Assembly (NCBI GenBank): GCA_019623805.1
Contig: CP053680.1
Location: forward strand, 310,001 to 374,000
Direction of reading: 5' to 3'
Origin: Gammaproteobacteria bacterium (ex Lamellibrachia satsuma)
GTDB taxonomy: Bacteria; Pseudomonadota; Gammaproteobacteria; Chromatiales; Chromatiaceae
Length of the DNA: 64,000 bases
Below are positions 9,616 to 21,762 of the stretch, in pieces. Position numbers and translations under genes: made by a program. The notes below the pieces were generated by a model. It ran no database searches. It was not told the origin of the DNA and worked only from the letters and a program-made list of their open reading frames with translations. Positions within the stretch are counted from its first letter, which is position 1; each line of letters opens with the position of its first letter.

Positions 9616-9648
9616 CACAAACTGCCACCATAAGAGTAGCCTTCGCAG

Positions 9649-10446
9649 CTACTGGTTGGTTGCAGGTAAAGGCATCTTCGCCCCAGCAGGCTCCACACTC
9701 TGACGAAGACCCTTTTTTAGGGCACCAGAGCCCGATTTCAATCTTCGAAGCGCAGCACTGAATCCACGCGCCAACAGGCCGGCCTCATTGCTTTCTTCTT
9801 GTGGCGCCTTCTCCCCCAGCCACTGTGGTAACACCTGAAGAATATCCCTATCCCAGGTAACTGGCGGTTTCACCCTTCGGGTTTCGCTGTAATAAGACTT
9901 CAGAGCCTCCCTTGTCGTATCAGCACAGCCCGCAGCCGCCAATCGCACTGAGAGTTCCTGTTCTGCCGACCGGATACGCTCTTCAATGGTAAAACCTGAC
10001 TCTCCGAGCACCAGCGCGATTGCCGCGCAGTTCAGCCCTATTTCATAGCGAAAGAGAAAAGACTCCCGCTGCCGGTATGGCAACGCACGCACCAGGTCAA
10101 TCAGTAGTACGCCCCACTGTACGCCATCATCCCCGGCAACCAGCTCTCCAGCCGGATAGACTGTTGCTTCTCCACTCTCCTGACAGAAGCTACGCAGTTG
10201 CCGATGCAATATCCTGTAGAGACTGGTCTTGAGATGTCTTGGAGTGGGTGAGAGCCTGCGGGCCTCGACAAAGCCTGCCCAGAACTTTTGGTAGAGCAGC
10301 CTGCCCTGTTCACCAGTACCGCAATGCCGCACGACATACCGATAGATTCTGCCCTTGTACCGCTCATAGAGACTTTCAAACGCGTCTGTATCACCTTCCA
10401 TGAAATTCGCCATCAAGGCTTCAACATCGAACCTCCGTTTACTCAC
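9649..10446 (-). CDS. ECF sigma-factor-like protein, paralog 2
   Basis: 265 residues from GTG 10446, which has GGAGGGG about 5 bases upstream; a GTG at 10458 is the alternative. Closely similar to the 8293-9102 gene along its whole length: region 2-like GDTDAFESLYERYKGRIYRY, region 4-like LPYRQRESFLFRYEIGLNCA, and the shared C-terminal VKPPVTWDRDILQVLPQWLG. The last 40 residues diverge. The pair is a head-to-tail tandem duplication on the minus strand. The target promoters and any partner are unknown. Confidence 0.7.
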   Translation of the reverse strand: MSKRRFDVEALMANFMEGDTDAFESLYERYKGRIYRYVVRHCGTGEQGRLLYQKFWAGFVEARRLSPTPRHLKTSLYRILHRQLRSFCQESGEATVYPAGELVAGDDGVQWGVLLIDLVRALPYRQRESFLFRYEIGLNCAAIALVLGESGFTIEERIRSAEQELSVRLAAAGCADTTREALKSYYSETRRVKPPVTWDRDILQVLPQWLGEKAPQEESNEAGLLARGFSAALRRLKSGSGALKKGLRQSVEPAGAKMPLPATNQ

Positions 10447-13835
<3,389 letters not shown>

Positions 13836-13905
13836 TCGCGGCGGAGATTAGATCAAAAGAGATTGAACTCTCCCGCCCCGGAGCAGAAAAAGGTATGCTC
13901 CCGGA

Positions 13906-14745
13906 ATGCAGATTTCCGTTATTATTCCCACCTACAACCGTGCTGACACGCTCCCGAGGGCGCTGGATTCAGTCCTCTCCCAGCGCCTTGCACCAGATGA
14001 AGTGATTGTGATCGATGACGGCTCTACCGACGAAACAGCCGAGCTGATCAGCCGTCGATACCCGCAATGCCGTTACCTCCACCAGCCCAACCAGGGCGTC
14101 AGCAGTGCACGTAATCAGGGAATTCACGTGGCTCAGGGGGAGTGGATCGCACTGCTCGATTCGGATGATACCTGGCTGCCACAGAAACTCCAGTTACAGT
14201 CTGAGGCCCTGAAGGCCGAGCCAGGCCACCTTATCTGCCACACAGAGGAGATATGGATCAGGAACGGGGTCAGAGTCAATGCAATGCACAAACACGCCAA
14301 GAGTGGCGGTTTCATCTTTGACCGCTGCCTGCCGCTCTGTGCAATTTCCCCCTCCTCCGTCATTCTGCACAGGTCTCTGTTCGACAGCGTAGGGCTGTTC
14401 GATGAGAAACTTCCAGCTTGCGAGGACTATGACCTCTGGCTGCGCATCTGTGCCACCGAGCCGGTACTGTTTCTGCCAGAGCCGCTCATCACCAAATATG
14501 GCGGACATGCGGATCAACTGTCACACAAACATTGGGGCATGGACCGTTTTCGCATTCAGGCACTGGAAAAGATTGTTCAGGACAAAAGGTTGCAAGAAAG
14601 CGATCGCTTCGCCGCGATAGAGATGCTGCTGAAAAAGGCGGAAATAATGGCCAAAGGTGCCGAGAAACGAGGCAAACAGGCAAGGGCTGACTTCTACCGC
14701 GAGTTACAGACACGTTATCGTTCGCAGTACACCTGTCAGCCATGA
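13906..14745 (+). CDS. Glycosyltransferase family 2
   Basis: 279 residues with the GT-A fold of family 2. It starts MQISVIIPTYNRADTLPRAL, has the nucleotide-binding VIDDGSTDETAELI near residue 40 and the metal-binding DxD-type motif ALLDSDDTWLPQKL near residue 84. An acceptor-side EDYDLWLRI motif occurs near residue 170, as in many hexosyltransferases. There is no membrane helix. The C-terminal 60 residues are helical and lysine-rich. The acceptor is unknown, and no other cell-surface polysaccharide genes are adjacent. The stop overlaps the next start by 4 bases (ATGA), implying coupled translation. Confidence 0.9.
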   Translation: MQISVIIPTYNRADTLPRALDSVLSQRLAPDEVIVIDDGSTDETAELISRRYPQCRYLHQPNQGVSSARNQGIHVAQGEWIALLDSDDTWLPQKLQLQSEALKAEPGHLICHTEEIWIRNGVRVNAMHKHAKSGGFIFDRCLPLCAISPSSVILHRSLFDSVGLFDEKLPACEDYDLWLRICATEPVLFLPEPLITKYGGHADQLSHKHWGMDRFRIQALEKIVQDKRLQESDRFAAIEMLLKKAEIMAKGAEKRGKQARADFYRELQTRYRSQYTCQP

Positions 14746-15332
14746 TCTATGCCCGCCGCAATATCGTGATTGCCCTGCCGCCTGAAGCCAAACACCTGAT
14801 CCGAACGTTTGAACTTGAGCGCCTGCAACCCGTCACCAAGCCACCTGTCTACACAGGCCGTGATCTTGCACTGGTAGTCTCTGGAGCAGGAGAAAAGGCC
14901 GTCCACGAAAGCGTAAACCTGTTACAAAATCTGAATCGCCACCCCAATCCCTACTGGTACAATTTCGGCATCGCCGGTCATGCTGACCTGCCACTGGGCA
15001 CCCTTCTGACAATCAAGCAAGTAGCAGACCAAAAAACAAAGAAGACCTGGATATTACCCATCCAACCCGTTGCAACGGCCCCCGGCTGCAATCTGGTGAC
15101 AGTGGAAACCGCAGTGGATGACTATCCGGGTTCTGCGGCCTATGATATGGAGGCAGCTGGCTTTACTGACGCCGTCAGCCAGTTTGCCGGGTTGGAACAG
15201 ATACGGATAATAAAAATAGTCTCCGACAATCAAACCAACTCACATCGCCAAATCAGCGGAAAGATGGTCTCCGCCTTGATTCAGGCGAAGATAGACATTA
15301 TTGAACAGCTTCTTTCCGGCCCGGCTGAATAG
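14742..15332 (+). CDS. Nucleoside phosphorylase / MTA-SAH nucleosidase-like protein
   Basis: 196 residues of the PNP/UDP phosphorylase superfamily, shorter than MTA/SAH nucleosidase (about 230). Visible motifs are ALVVSGAGEKAV, the NFGIAGHADLPLGTLLTI core, the ribose-contacting YDMEAAGF and the catalytic-aspartate region KIVSDN. These support a hydrolase or phosphorylase acting on a purine nucleoside or related compound, but the substrate cannot be fixed. It overlaps the glycosyltransferase stop by ATGA, so the two form an operon. In some lineages such proteins act in hopanoid or futalosine metabolism; nothing here decides that. Confidence 0.75.
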   Translation: MIYARRNIVIALPPEAKHLIRTFELERLQPVTKPPVYTGRDLALVVSGAGEKAVHESVNLLQNLNRHPNPYWYNFGIAGHADLPLGTLLTIKQVADQKTKKTWILPIQPVATAPGCNLVTVETAVDDYPGSAAYDMEAAGFTDAVSQFAGLEQIRIIKIVSDNQTNSHRQISGKMVSALIQAKIDIIEQLLSGPAE

Positions 15333-15358
15333 TCGAATTGTAACAATTCAGGGCGCAG

Positions 15359-15391
15359 GCACGATCAAGCGTAGCGGATCGGGCAATCCAG
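15359..15391. repeat. Decayed GGCCCGATC palindrome, copy 1 (reverse orientation)
   Basis: GATCAAGCGTAGCGGATCGG is the reverse-orientation core of the palindrome seen intact at 28864-28901 and again decayed at 35398-35430. It lies in the 164-base gap upstream of the SDR gene. Confidence 0.4.
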
Positions 15392-15496
15392 GTTTGATAG
15401 AACGCTAAAGGATGTTGCCGGTTCCGCCACACTTGAACCGGCCTACTCCACTATTTTCGATAACCTGCCGGCAAGTTCGTCCACAAGGGGAACGCA

Positions 15497-16210
15497 GTGA
15501 CAGCATCACGCACAATTCTTATAACCGGCGCCAGCCGCGGTATTGGGGCGACGATTGCCCGGCGTCTGCTGGCCGCCGATACAGCAGTAATCGGCGTTGG
15601 CCGGGATTTTTCAGAGTGGGAGACTGCACCGAAGAATTTCACGACGGTCGAACTCGACCTTGCCGATCTTGAGGGACTGCCGCACCGCCTCGGAGAGATC
15701 GCCCGTGCCCATCCCGATATCGACGGGCTGATACTGAATGCCGGTTACGGACGCTTCGGTTCTTTGGAAGAGTTCTCCTACCGCCAGATTCAGGAGATGG
15801 TGGATGTCAATCTGATCCAACACATCTTCGTTTCGCGGGCATTCATTCCAAGGATCAAGAAACAGGGTTTTGGCGACTTGGTCGTTATCGGGTCTGAAGC
15901 GGCCTTGAGCGGCGGTCCCAAAGGCGCAGTCTACTCCGCCTGTAAATTCGCGCTGCGGGGCCTGACCCAATCGCTGCGGCAAGAGTGCGCTGCCAGTGGA
16001 ATGCGGGTCAGTCTGATCAATCCCGGCATGGTGAAAACCGGTTTTTTCCAGGATCTGGATTTTTCCCCCGGCGAGGCACCGGAAAACCACATTCGCCCCG
16101 AGGACATCGCAGAGGCTGTTGTCATGATCATCCAGGCCCATCCTGGTACTGTGTTCGATGAAATCAATCTCAGTCCACTGAAGAAGGTCGTGGATTTCAG
16201 CAAAAAATAA
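15497..16210 (+). CDS. Short-chain dehydrogenase/reductase
   Basis: 237-residue classical SDR oxidoreductase. The NAD(P) site TGASRGIGATIARRL is at residues 9-24, the structural NAG motif at about 80 (LILNAGYGRFG), the catalytic Ser near 135 (VVIGSEAALSG) and the YxxxK motif at about 151 (YSACKFALRG). GTG 15497 is chosen as start because AGGGG lies about 7 bases upstream. The substrate is unknown. The gene is 22 bases before trmO and the two may be co-transcribed. Confidence 0.92.
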   Translation: MTASRTILITGASRGIGATIARRLLAADTAVIGVGRDFSEWETAPKNFTTVELDLADLEGLPHRLGEIARAHPDIDGLILNAGYGRFGSLEEFSYRQIQEMVDVNLIQHIFVSRAFIPRIKKQGFGDLVVIGSEAALSGGPKGAVYSACKFALRGLTQSLRQECAASGMRVSLINPGMVKTGFFQDLDFSPGEAPENHIRPEDIAEAVVMIIQAHPGTVFDEINLSPLKKVVDFSKK

Positions 16211-16232
16211 TTTAGATGATTTCATCCAACCA

Positions 16233-16955
16233 ATGAAGTATGAATTCACGCCTATCGGCATCATACACTCCTGTTTCAAGGAGAAATTCGGCATCCCCCG
16301 TCAACCGGGATTGATCCCAGAGGCCGTGGCCACGCTGGAGATAGTTCCGCCTTTCAACCGACCGGAAGCCTTCAAAGCACTTGAAGGCTATTCCCATATC
16401 TGGATCAACTTCGTTTTCCATGCGGCAGTAAGGGAGCAGTGGAAACCCATGGTACGTCCACCACGGCTCGGTGGAAATCAGCGAGTCGGGGTATTCGCCT
16501 CACGCAGCCCGTTTCGGCCCAACCCCATTGGTCTTTCGGTAGTTCGGCTGAACGAGGTTAAATGCAGTGATAAAGGCGTCGAACTGCATTTGAGCGGCAT
16601 TGACCTGCTGGACGGCACGCCGGTACTCGACATCAAGCCCTACCTCCCTTATACCGACTCCATACCTGACGCACATTCCGGTTATGCACCGGATCCACCG
16701 GGTCAATCAATCGCACTATCCTACTCAAGCCAAGCTGAAGCCTGGCTGGAAAATGTAGCGGCAAAACAGGCCGATCACATTCGCAGACTGCTACGACAGG
16801 TATTCGAAAACGACCCGCGCCCTGCCTATCTCAAAGCGGGCAGCGCTGAGCGAAAATTTGGCATGACCCTCTACGACTTCAATGTAAGCTGGATGGTTGA
16901 AGATAACCAGGTAAACATAACGGAGATAAAACACCTTTCAGCCCCAGAAGATTGA
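16233..16955 (+). CDS. trmO: tRNA (t6A37) N6-methyltransferase TrmO
   Basis: Methylates N6-threonylcarbamoyl-adenosine at position 37 of certain tRNAs, using S-adenosylmethionine. 240 residues, typical of the family (E. coli TrmO/YaeB 235). Seen are the N-terminal beta-barrel start YEFTPIGIIHSCFKEKFGIP and RQPGLIPEA, the core FASRSPFRPNPIGLSVVRL near residue 90, and LDGTPVLDIKPYLPYTDS near 130, all family signatures. It follows the SDR gene closely on the same strand. Confidence 0.95.
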   Translation: MKYEFTPIGIIHSCFKEKFGIPRQPGLIPEAVATLEIVPPFNRPEAFKALEGYSHIWINFVFHAAVREQWKPMVRPPRLGGNQRVGVFASRSPFRPNPIGLSVVRLNEVKCSDKGVELHLSGIDLLDGTPVLDIKPYLPYTDSIPDAHSGYAPDPPGQSIALSYSSQAEAWLENVAAKQADHIRRLLRQVFENDPRPAYLKAGSAERKFGMTLYDFNVSWMVEDNQVNITEIKHLSAPED

Positions 16956-17030
16956 CATTAAGCAATGCGACTTTGAACTACATACTTCAGTCTGACCAAT
17001 TTATCAGACCAAGCAAACGATTCCCCCGAG

Positions 17031-17444
17031 ATGACAGAACTCTACCCCTGGATCAAATACCTTCACGTCACGACTGTCGTTATTACGGGCATGATGTTTT
17101 TGCAACGCTATCTCTGGATGTTATCGAATACACTGCAGGAGAAAGGGAGCTGGATCAGAGTCGTCCCGCATGTCAACGACACTCTCCTGCTCTTCAGTGG
17201 ACTGGCCATGGCTCTGATGATCCAGCAATACCCATTGGTAAACGGCTGGCTCACCGCGAAGTTGGTCGCGCTGCTGGCCTATATCATCATCGGCAGCATC
17301 GCGCTCAAGCGGGGACGAAGCCGACAGATCCGCACTTGGGCCGGCCTGTTGGCATTGGCTTGTTACTTCTACATCATCGGCACGGCCCTGAGCCGTAGCC
17401 CGATTCCGGAGCCTGAGCTGATTCTCTACAATCTTCTGCACTGA
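17031..17444 (+). CDS. SirB2-family inner-membrane protein
   Basis: 137 residues with four predicted membrane helices, beginning YPWIKYLHVTTVVITGMMFL and ending YFYIIGTALSRSPIPEP, the pattern of SirB2/YchQ proteins. The function of the family is not established. The ATG at 17031 gives the normal length; another frame starting at 16952 overlaps it and looks like a shadow. It stands alone between trmO and the ATPase operon. Confidence 0.85.
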   Translation: MTELYPWIKYLHVTTVVITGMMFLQRYLWMLSNTLQEKGSWIRVVPHVNDTLLLFSGLAMALMIQQYPLVNGWLTAKLVALLAYIIIGSIALKRGRSRQIRTWAGLLALACYFYIIGTALSRSPIPEPELILYNLLH

Positions 17445-17489
17445 CAGTTCTGATAATCAAATAACCCTACCGCACGCGCGGCATTAAGT

Positions 17490-17518
17490 TGCAGGAGCGG
17501 CGAAGCGCCGCTCCTGCA
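17490..17518. repeat. Perfect short palindrome, GCAGGAGCGGCG
   Basis: A 13-base stem (TGCAGGAGCGGCG / CGCCGCTCCTGCA) with loop AAG. No T-run follows, so it is not an intrinsic terminator in the usual sense. The stem shares GGAGCGGCG with elements at 9555 and 48256. The remaining bases of the 17445-17657 gap show nothing coding. Confidence 0.65.
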
Positions 17519-17657
17519 GACTCTTCGCAGCAGGCTACGGAAAACCAAACCTGAAGAGATCAAATAATGATCTGGCTCAACGCAGTTTGATCAATGCAAT
17601 CACAAGTGCTCCATTTTGGCTACACTTGGGTAAACCTAACAAGAACTGCCGAAGGCA

Positions 17658-17981
17658 ATGGACGAGAATCTACAGCGACTGCTCGACGCCGAGATGCAGG
17701 CGGAGCAGCTCCACCAGCAAGCCAATGAGGAACGGGAGCGGATCATCCACGATGCACTGCAGGAAGTCCGCGTGCAGGAGACCCGGTTTGAAAACCGGAT
17801 TCCTGAACTGCATGCATCGTTTCTCGACAAAGCCAATAGCCGGTCCGACCAGACGATCGCCGAGCTAAAACGGCGTTTCGACGAGCACCACACTCAACTA
17901 AGAGAGTATGCTGAGACAAGGGAGGATGATGCACTGGATGCCGCATTCCAGCTATTGACGGATCCGGCTGCTGACGACTGA
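17658..17981 (+). CDS. A/V-type ATPase peripheral-stalk subunit (H/G-like)
   Basis: 107 residues, almost entirely charged and helical with heptad-like spacing (EMQAEQLHQQANEERERIIH), with no membrane segment. First gene of the nine-gene A/V-ATPase operon, and in the position and size expected for the subunit that pairs with subunit E to make the peripheral stalk. Identity rests on context and coiled-coil character rather than on a diagnostic motif. It starts at ATG 17658. The next gene begins 7 bases after its stop. Confidence 0.7.
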   Translation: MDENLQRLLDAEMQAEQLHQQANEERERIIHDALQEVRVQETRFENRIPELHASFLDKANSRSDQTIAELKRRFDEHHTQLREYAETREDDALDAAFQLLTDPAADD

Positions 17982-17988
17982 TCAAACA

Positions 17989-19026
17989 ATGAACAGCAGC
18001 GCATCCCAAACCTATCTCAAAACCCGGGTCAATATCTTCGCCACGCAGCTATTCACAGACAACCGAATTCTTGAACTGTTGGACATGCCTCTGGAAGAGC
18101 TGAGCGGCACATTTGGCCTGACTGGAATCATTGAATCCCCACTCTCTCCTCAAAAACTGAACCATGCACTGGAACAGTCACTGCTTCACTCCCTGATGTC
18201 GGACCTCTCGGTACTCCTGCGCCCACTGGATGGCACTTCCCGGGTACTGTTGATCTACTGGTCCCGAAAATTCGCCCTTTTCAACCTGAAGACTCTGATC
18301 CGTTGCAAGCTGAACGAACTCAGTCTTGACGAGATCAGTAGCTATCTACACCATCTGCCGGACATCATCCGACTGCCCCATGAAAAACTGCTGCAGGCGG
18401 AGAACATACTGGAGATGCTACACCTGCTCGAACATGGGCCCTATCAATCGATAGCCCGTCAGGCAAGACAGGTCTATGAGGAGAAGAATGAACCCTTCTC
18501 CCTGGACGCCGCCATCGACCGCAGTTACTTCCAGGGCATGGTGAAATACAGCAACAGCCAGATTGACCGGGGGGAACTGAAAGAGCTGATCGGCATGCTC
18601 ACCGACCGGCAAAACCTGCTTTGGCTGTTGCGCTACCGTTTCATGTACCAGCTCTCCTCCAGTGAGACCTACTATCTGCTCGTTCCGTTCGGAAAATATC
18701 TCGATCGCAACCGCTTGATGGAGCTTGTCAACCTCGACAGTTTTCAGTCCGTACTCGAAAAACTGCCACCAAAGCTGAGTCGAATCGTCAGCGGCACCAC
18801 AAATGCAATGCAGGCAAGACAGCGCCTGGACTTCTCTCTCAGTCGTGAAATGCGGCGCCTGATCCGCTTCAGTCCGTCACCGGCCACCCGTGCACTTGCC
18901 TATCTCGTTGCCCGGGATACCGATCTGAAACGCCTTAACGCTCTGCTCCAGGGGAAACTGCTCGGTTTGGATAGTGAACTGGTTCATGAGGCACTCATAC
19001 CCCCTGCGCTCCAGGAAGCCGCATGA
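17989..19026 (+). CDS. ntpC: A/V-type ATPase subunit C (d, AC39 family)
   Basis: 345 residues, all helical, resembling the V0D/AC39 family that caps the membrane ring and connects it to the central rotor stalk. Typical short features are YLKTRVNIFATQL at the N-terminus and LARDxDLKRLN-like LVARDTDLKRLNALLQGKL near the end. It is placed between the stalk subunit and subunit I, as in other bacterial A/V clusters. Confidence 0.88.
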   Translation: MNSSASQTYLKTRVNIFATQLFTDNRILELLDMPLEELSGTFGLTGIIESPLSPQKLNHALEQSLLHSLMSDLSVLLRPLDGTSRVLLIYWSRKFALFNLKTLIRCKLNELSLDEISSYLHHLPDIIRLPHEKLLQAENILEMLHLLEHGPYQSIARQARQVYEEKNEPFSLDAAIDRSYFQGMVKYSNSQIDRGELKELIGMLTDRQNLLWLLRYRFMYQLSSSETYYLLVPFGKYLDRNRLMELVNLDSFQSVLEKLPPKLSRIVSGTTNAMQARQRLDFSLSREMRRLIRFSPSPATRALAYLVARDTDLKRLNALLQGKLLGLDSELVHEALIPPALQEAA

Positions 19027-19050
19027 AACAACGTCAGAGTGATCCCTATC

Positions 19051-20928
19051 ATGTTTAGCACTCTGCCGATGAAACATCTGCGGATCCAACTGCTTACCTG
19101 TGATCTTCCGGAAGCTTCACTGATACTTGCGGAACTGGGGGTGTTTGCACCGGACCCCCGGCCAATTCTGGAAGCAGAGCTGCCTTCGATCCCAGGGGAG
19201 GGTTACCGTCATCTCTACACCCAGGCCCGATCGAGATTTGACAAGATCGCCCGTCACGTAGCCTATACGGACACACTGGATAACAAGGAAGTCCACGCTG
19301 TCAGTGAGGCGGATTTGCAGCTGACCAACGACTGGCTGGGTGAGGTTTGGAGTGACTGTTCTGAATTTGAAGAGGAACGGCACCGCCTGCGAGATCAACT
19401 CCACGCCATCGACGAACTCGAGCAGACCCTGGATAATTTCAGTAACCTGAATATCGATCTGGGGCGACTGCAACAGAAGAGCCGTTTTCTCGAGATCCAT
19501 ATCGGCATGGTTGCACGCACCCAAGTCAAGCAACTGGAAGAGGCCGTGGGGCTGGCAGGCTATCTGCTTTACCGCTTCCTCGAACGTGAGGCGCGAACCC
19601 ACGTTATTATCATCGGTGCACTGGATGGTGAGTCCGCAGAACTGAAGTCTGTGTTGGACACCGCCGGTTTCCGCCCACTACAGGTACCCGAAGCCCTCCA
19701 CAGCGAACCGGAGAAGGCAAAAACGAGCCTGCGGAAGCAACAGACGGATCTACAACAACGGCAACAACAACTGGAGTCACGCAGCGCTGCCTGGCGTACT
19801 TCAATCGCGAGACATCTCTCAGCAGCCGCCCAGACCCTGCGCCAGGCAGCCCCCTACTTCCAGGTTCAAAATGCCGCAAGAAACCAGGGGAGCCTCTCTG
19901 CGATACAGGGCTGGATACCGGCACGGGAGGTAGTGAATGCCGAAGCGGGATTGCGGCAGAAGTTGCACAACCCCCTGGTCCTCGAAAGCCGCAACCCCAC
20001 TGAGGACGAACGGCCGATCGTGCCATCGTTCATCAGCCGCAGCCGTCTGCTCAAACCTTTCTCTCTGCTGGTCAAACAGTACGGCATCCCCCGCTATGGG
20101 GAGGTCAACCCCACTCTGCTGTTCGCGGTCAGCTATATCCTGATGTTCGGCATGATGTTTGGCGATGTAGGACATGGCGCAATAATTCTGATCTCCGGCA
20201 TTCTAGCCCACCGAAAACTCGGTTCATTTACCCTGTTTGCCGTTGCCGCAGGCATCTCATCCATGGTCTTCGGTCTGCTTTACGGCAGTATCTTCGGCTA
20301 TGAGCATGTGATCCACGCTATCTGGATTTCGCCCATGTCGGATCCGCTCTACATGCTCTCCATGGCACTCATTTGGGGCGTGGGTTTTCTGGTGCTCATC
20401 ACCCTGCTCAACATCATCAACCATCTGCAGCAGAACGATCCCAGCGGCGCACTGTTCGGTGAAAACGGCATACTCAGCCTGTTACTCTATGGCGGACTCC
20501 TGTGGGGTACCTTTAACATCTATCAGGATGGCGCCTTTGGCGTGGGGGCGGCTGTCGTGGCGCTATCCAGTCTGGTGGCTCTCTTCGCCTACAAACTGAT
20601 GGGAACGGCATCCCCTCCGGGGGAGCGGATTCTGGTCGCCGCCATCGAGACCCTTGAAACCGTTACCGGCTACGCTTCAAACACCCTCTCCTTCCTGCGT
20701 GTCGCTGCGTTCAGTCTCAACCATGTGGCCCTCGCCGTTGCAGTGTTTACCCTGGCGGGAATGATGGAGGAGACCGGTTATTGGATCACCGTGGTACTGG
20801 GCAATCTGTTCATTCTCATCCTGGAAGGTCTGATTGTAACCATCCAGGTTTTGAGACTGGAATACTACGAAGGCTTCTCCCGGTTCTTCGCAGGAGACGG
20901 TAAGGCCTTTAAGCCATTGACACTGTAG
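19051..20928 (+). CDS. ntpI: A/V-type ATPase subunit I (a, membrane stator)
   Basis: Membrane stator subunit carrying the half-channels. From ATG 19051 it has 625 residues; GTG 19039 or ATG 19069 are alternatives. The N-terminal half is soluble and coiled (residues about 90-280). The C-terminal half has seven or eight membrane helices starting near ILMFGMMFGDVGHGAIILIS. The functionally essential Arg is seen in NTLSFLRVAAFSLNHVALAV, close to the C-terminus, aligning with the conserved SxxRL/V helix of the family. Confidence 0.93.
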   Translation: MFSTLPMKHLRIQLLTCDLPEASLILAELGVFAPDPRPILEAELPSIPGEGYRHLYTQARSRFDKIARHVAYTDTLDNKEVHAVSEADLQLTNDWLGEVWSDCSEFEEERHRLRDQLHAIDELEQTLDNFSNLNIDLGRLQQKSRFLEIHIGMVARTQVKQLEEAVGLAGYLLYRFLEREARTHVIIIGALDGESAELKSVLDTAGFRPLQVPEALHSEPEKAKTSLRKQQTDLQQRQQQLESRSAAWRTSIARHLSAAAQTLRQAAPYFQVQNAARNQGSLSAIQGWIPAREVVNAEAGLRQKLHNPLVLESRNPTEDERPIVPSFISRSRLLKPFSLLVKQYGIPRYGEVNPTLLFAVSYILMFGMMFGDVGHGAIILISGILAHRKLGSFTLFAVAAGISSMVFGLLYGSIFGYEHVIHAIWISPMSDPLYMLSMALIWGVGFLVLITLLNIINHLQQNDPSGALFGENGILSLLLYGGLLWGTFNIYQDGAFGVGAAVVALSSLVALFAYKLMGTASPPGERILVAAIETLETVTGYASNTLSFLRVAAFSLNHVALAVAVFTLAGMMEETGYWITVVLGNLFILILEGLIVTIQVLRLEYYEGFSRFFAGDGKAFKPLTL

Positions 20929-20969
20929 GACCTGCAACGCTTCCACTACTCAAACCTAAGGAGCACGAC

Positions 20970-21407
20970 ATGTACTGGCTGATCACCCTGATGACCCTGG
21001 GCATTGTGGGCATCATCGCTACCGGCGTAGTGATGGAAATCAAACCTGCTGCCATCAACAAACGCTGGTTCAAGCCGACTGTTGGTCTCAATCTGCTGTT
21101 TTTCATCGCCGGTCAGGCCACACTGCTCCTTTTTGGCGTTCAGGAAGTCATGGCCGCTCCTGCGGTAGCTGAGAGTGGCGGTGAGATCTCCGTCGGCTTG
21201 GGACTGGGTATCATCGGTGTAGGTATCCCGACCGCATTGAGTACCATCGGTGCAGGCATAGCAGTAGGTCCCATTGGCGCAGCCTCCCTGGCGGTGCTGG
21301 CGGAAAAACCCGAGATATTCGGCCGCACGCTGATCTACCTGGGTCTGGCCGAAGGTATCGCCATCTACGGTCTGGTCGTAAGTATCCTGCTGCTGGACAA
21401 GCTTTAA
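20970..21407 (+). CDS. ntpK: A/V-type ATPase subunit K (c ring)
   Basis: Ion-carrying rotor-ring subunit of 145 residues. There are four hydrophobic segments: 2-24, 38-60, about 72-110 and 118-143, with a hydrophilic linker (AAPAVAESGGE) between the second and third. Only the last helix holds the ion-binding carboxylate, in GLAEGIAIYGLVVSILLL. The first hairpin lacks one and does not look like a normal c hairpin. The residue after the Glu is Gly, not the Ser/Thr common in Na+ rings, which leans toward H+, though this is inference. AAGGAG lies upstream of the start. Confidence 0.9.
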   Translation: MYWLITLMTLGIVGIIATGVVMEIKPAAINKRWFKPTVGLNLLFFIAGQATLLLFGVQEVMAAPAVAESGGEISVGLGLGIIGVGIPTALSTIGAGIAVGPIGAASLAVLAEKPEIFGRTLIYLGLAEGIAIYGLVVSILLLDKL

Positions 21408-21414
21408 GTTTTCC

Positions 21415-21762
21415 ATGTCCAGTGAAACCCAGCAACAGACGCGTCTGATATTTATGGGCAGCACCTCGCTCGCCAACGGTTTCAGGCTCATCGGTTTCGA
21501 AACCCGGCCCGATCCGGATCTGCAGGAGATCGAGCAACTGTTCAGCGAATTACTGAGCGAACGGCAGCACGCCTTCATCGTCATCGACCACTCACTGGAA
21601 AAGCTCGATTCAAAACTCATCCGGCAGATACGCAACGAGGGCGGAAGAATCGTACTTTCAGAAGTACCCTCACTGGATGATCCCAACTGCTATCAATGCA
21701 GCATCGACCCACAACTCGCCATGCTGATTGGTGATGACAGTGACGAAGGAACCCAATTATGA
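21415..21762 (+). CDS. A/V-type ATPase subunit F (central stalk)
   Basis: 115 residues with the Rossmann-like fold expected of subunit F (NtpG), which sits on the rotor shaft with subunit D. Sequence cues are the start LIFMGSTSLANGFRLIGFET, followed by IVIDHSLEKL near the middle, comparable with the family's ITEEVAEKI region. The stop overlaps the subunit E start (ATGA at 21759). Assigned mainly on size, the N-terminal GF-LIG pattern and operon position. Confidence 0.8.
   Translation: MSSETQQQTRLIFMGSTSLANGFRLIGFETRPDPDLQEIEQLFSELLSERQHAFIVIDHSLEKLDSKLIRQIRNEGGRIVLSEVPSLDDPNCYQCSIDPQLAMLIGDDSDEGTQL

Larger units (their letters stand above)
9103..9648. other. Gene-free stretch between the two sigma-like paralogs
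   Basis: About 545 bases without a credible gene. It holds the upstream region of the 9102 gene, an inverted repeat at 9431-9511 and a degraded GC-rich palindrome at 9555-9615. Upstream of both paralogs similar words occur (CTTCTCATTTTGTTCACACC near 9210, CTTCTCATTTTGCTCACTCC near 10555), so the duplication includes the 5' flank and perhaps a shared control site. Confidence 0.5.

Noticed and set aside
15611..16294. 227-codon minus-strand open frame opposite the SDR gene
   Set aside because: The plus-strand SDR has the TGxxxGIG, NAG and YxxxK motifs; the minus frame has none.
16952..17398. Frame overlapping SirB2 in another register
   Set aside because: The 17031-17444 frame encodes a four-helix SirB2 protein; the other product is not membrane-like and has no match.
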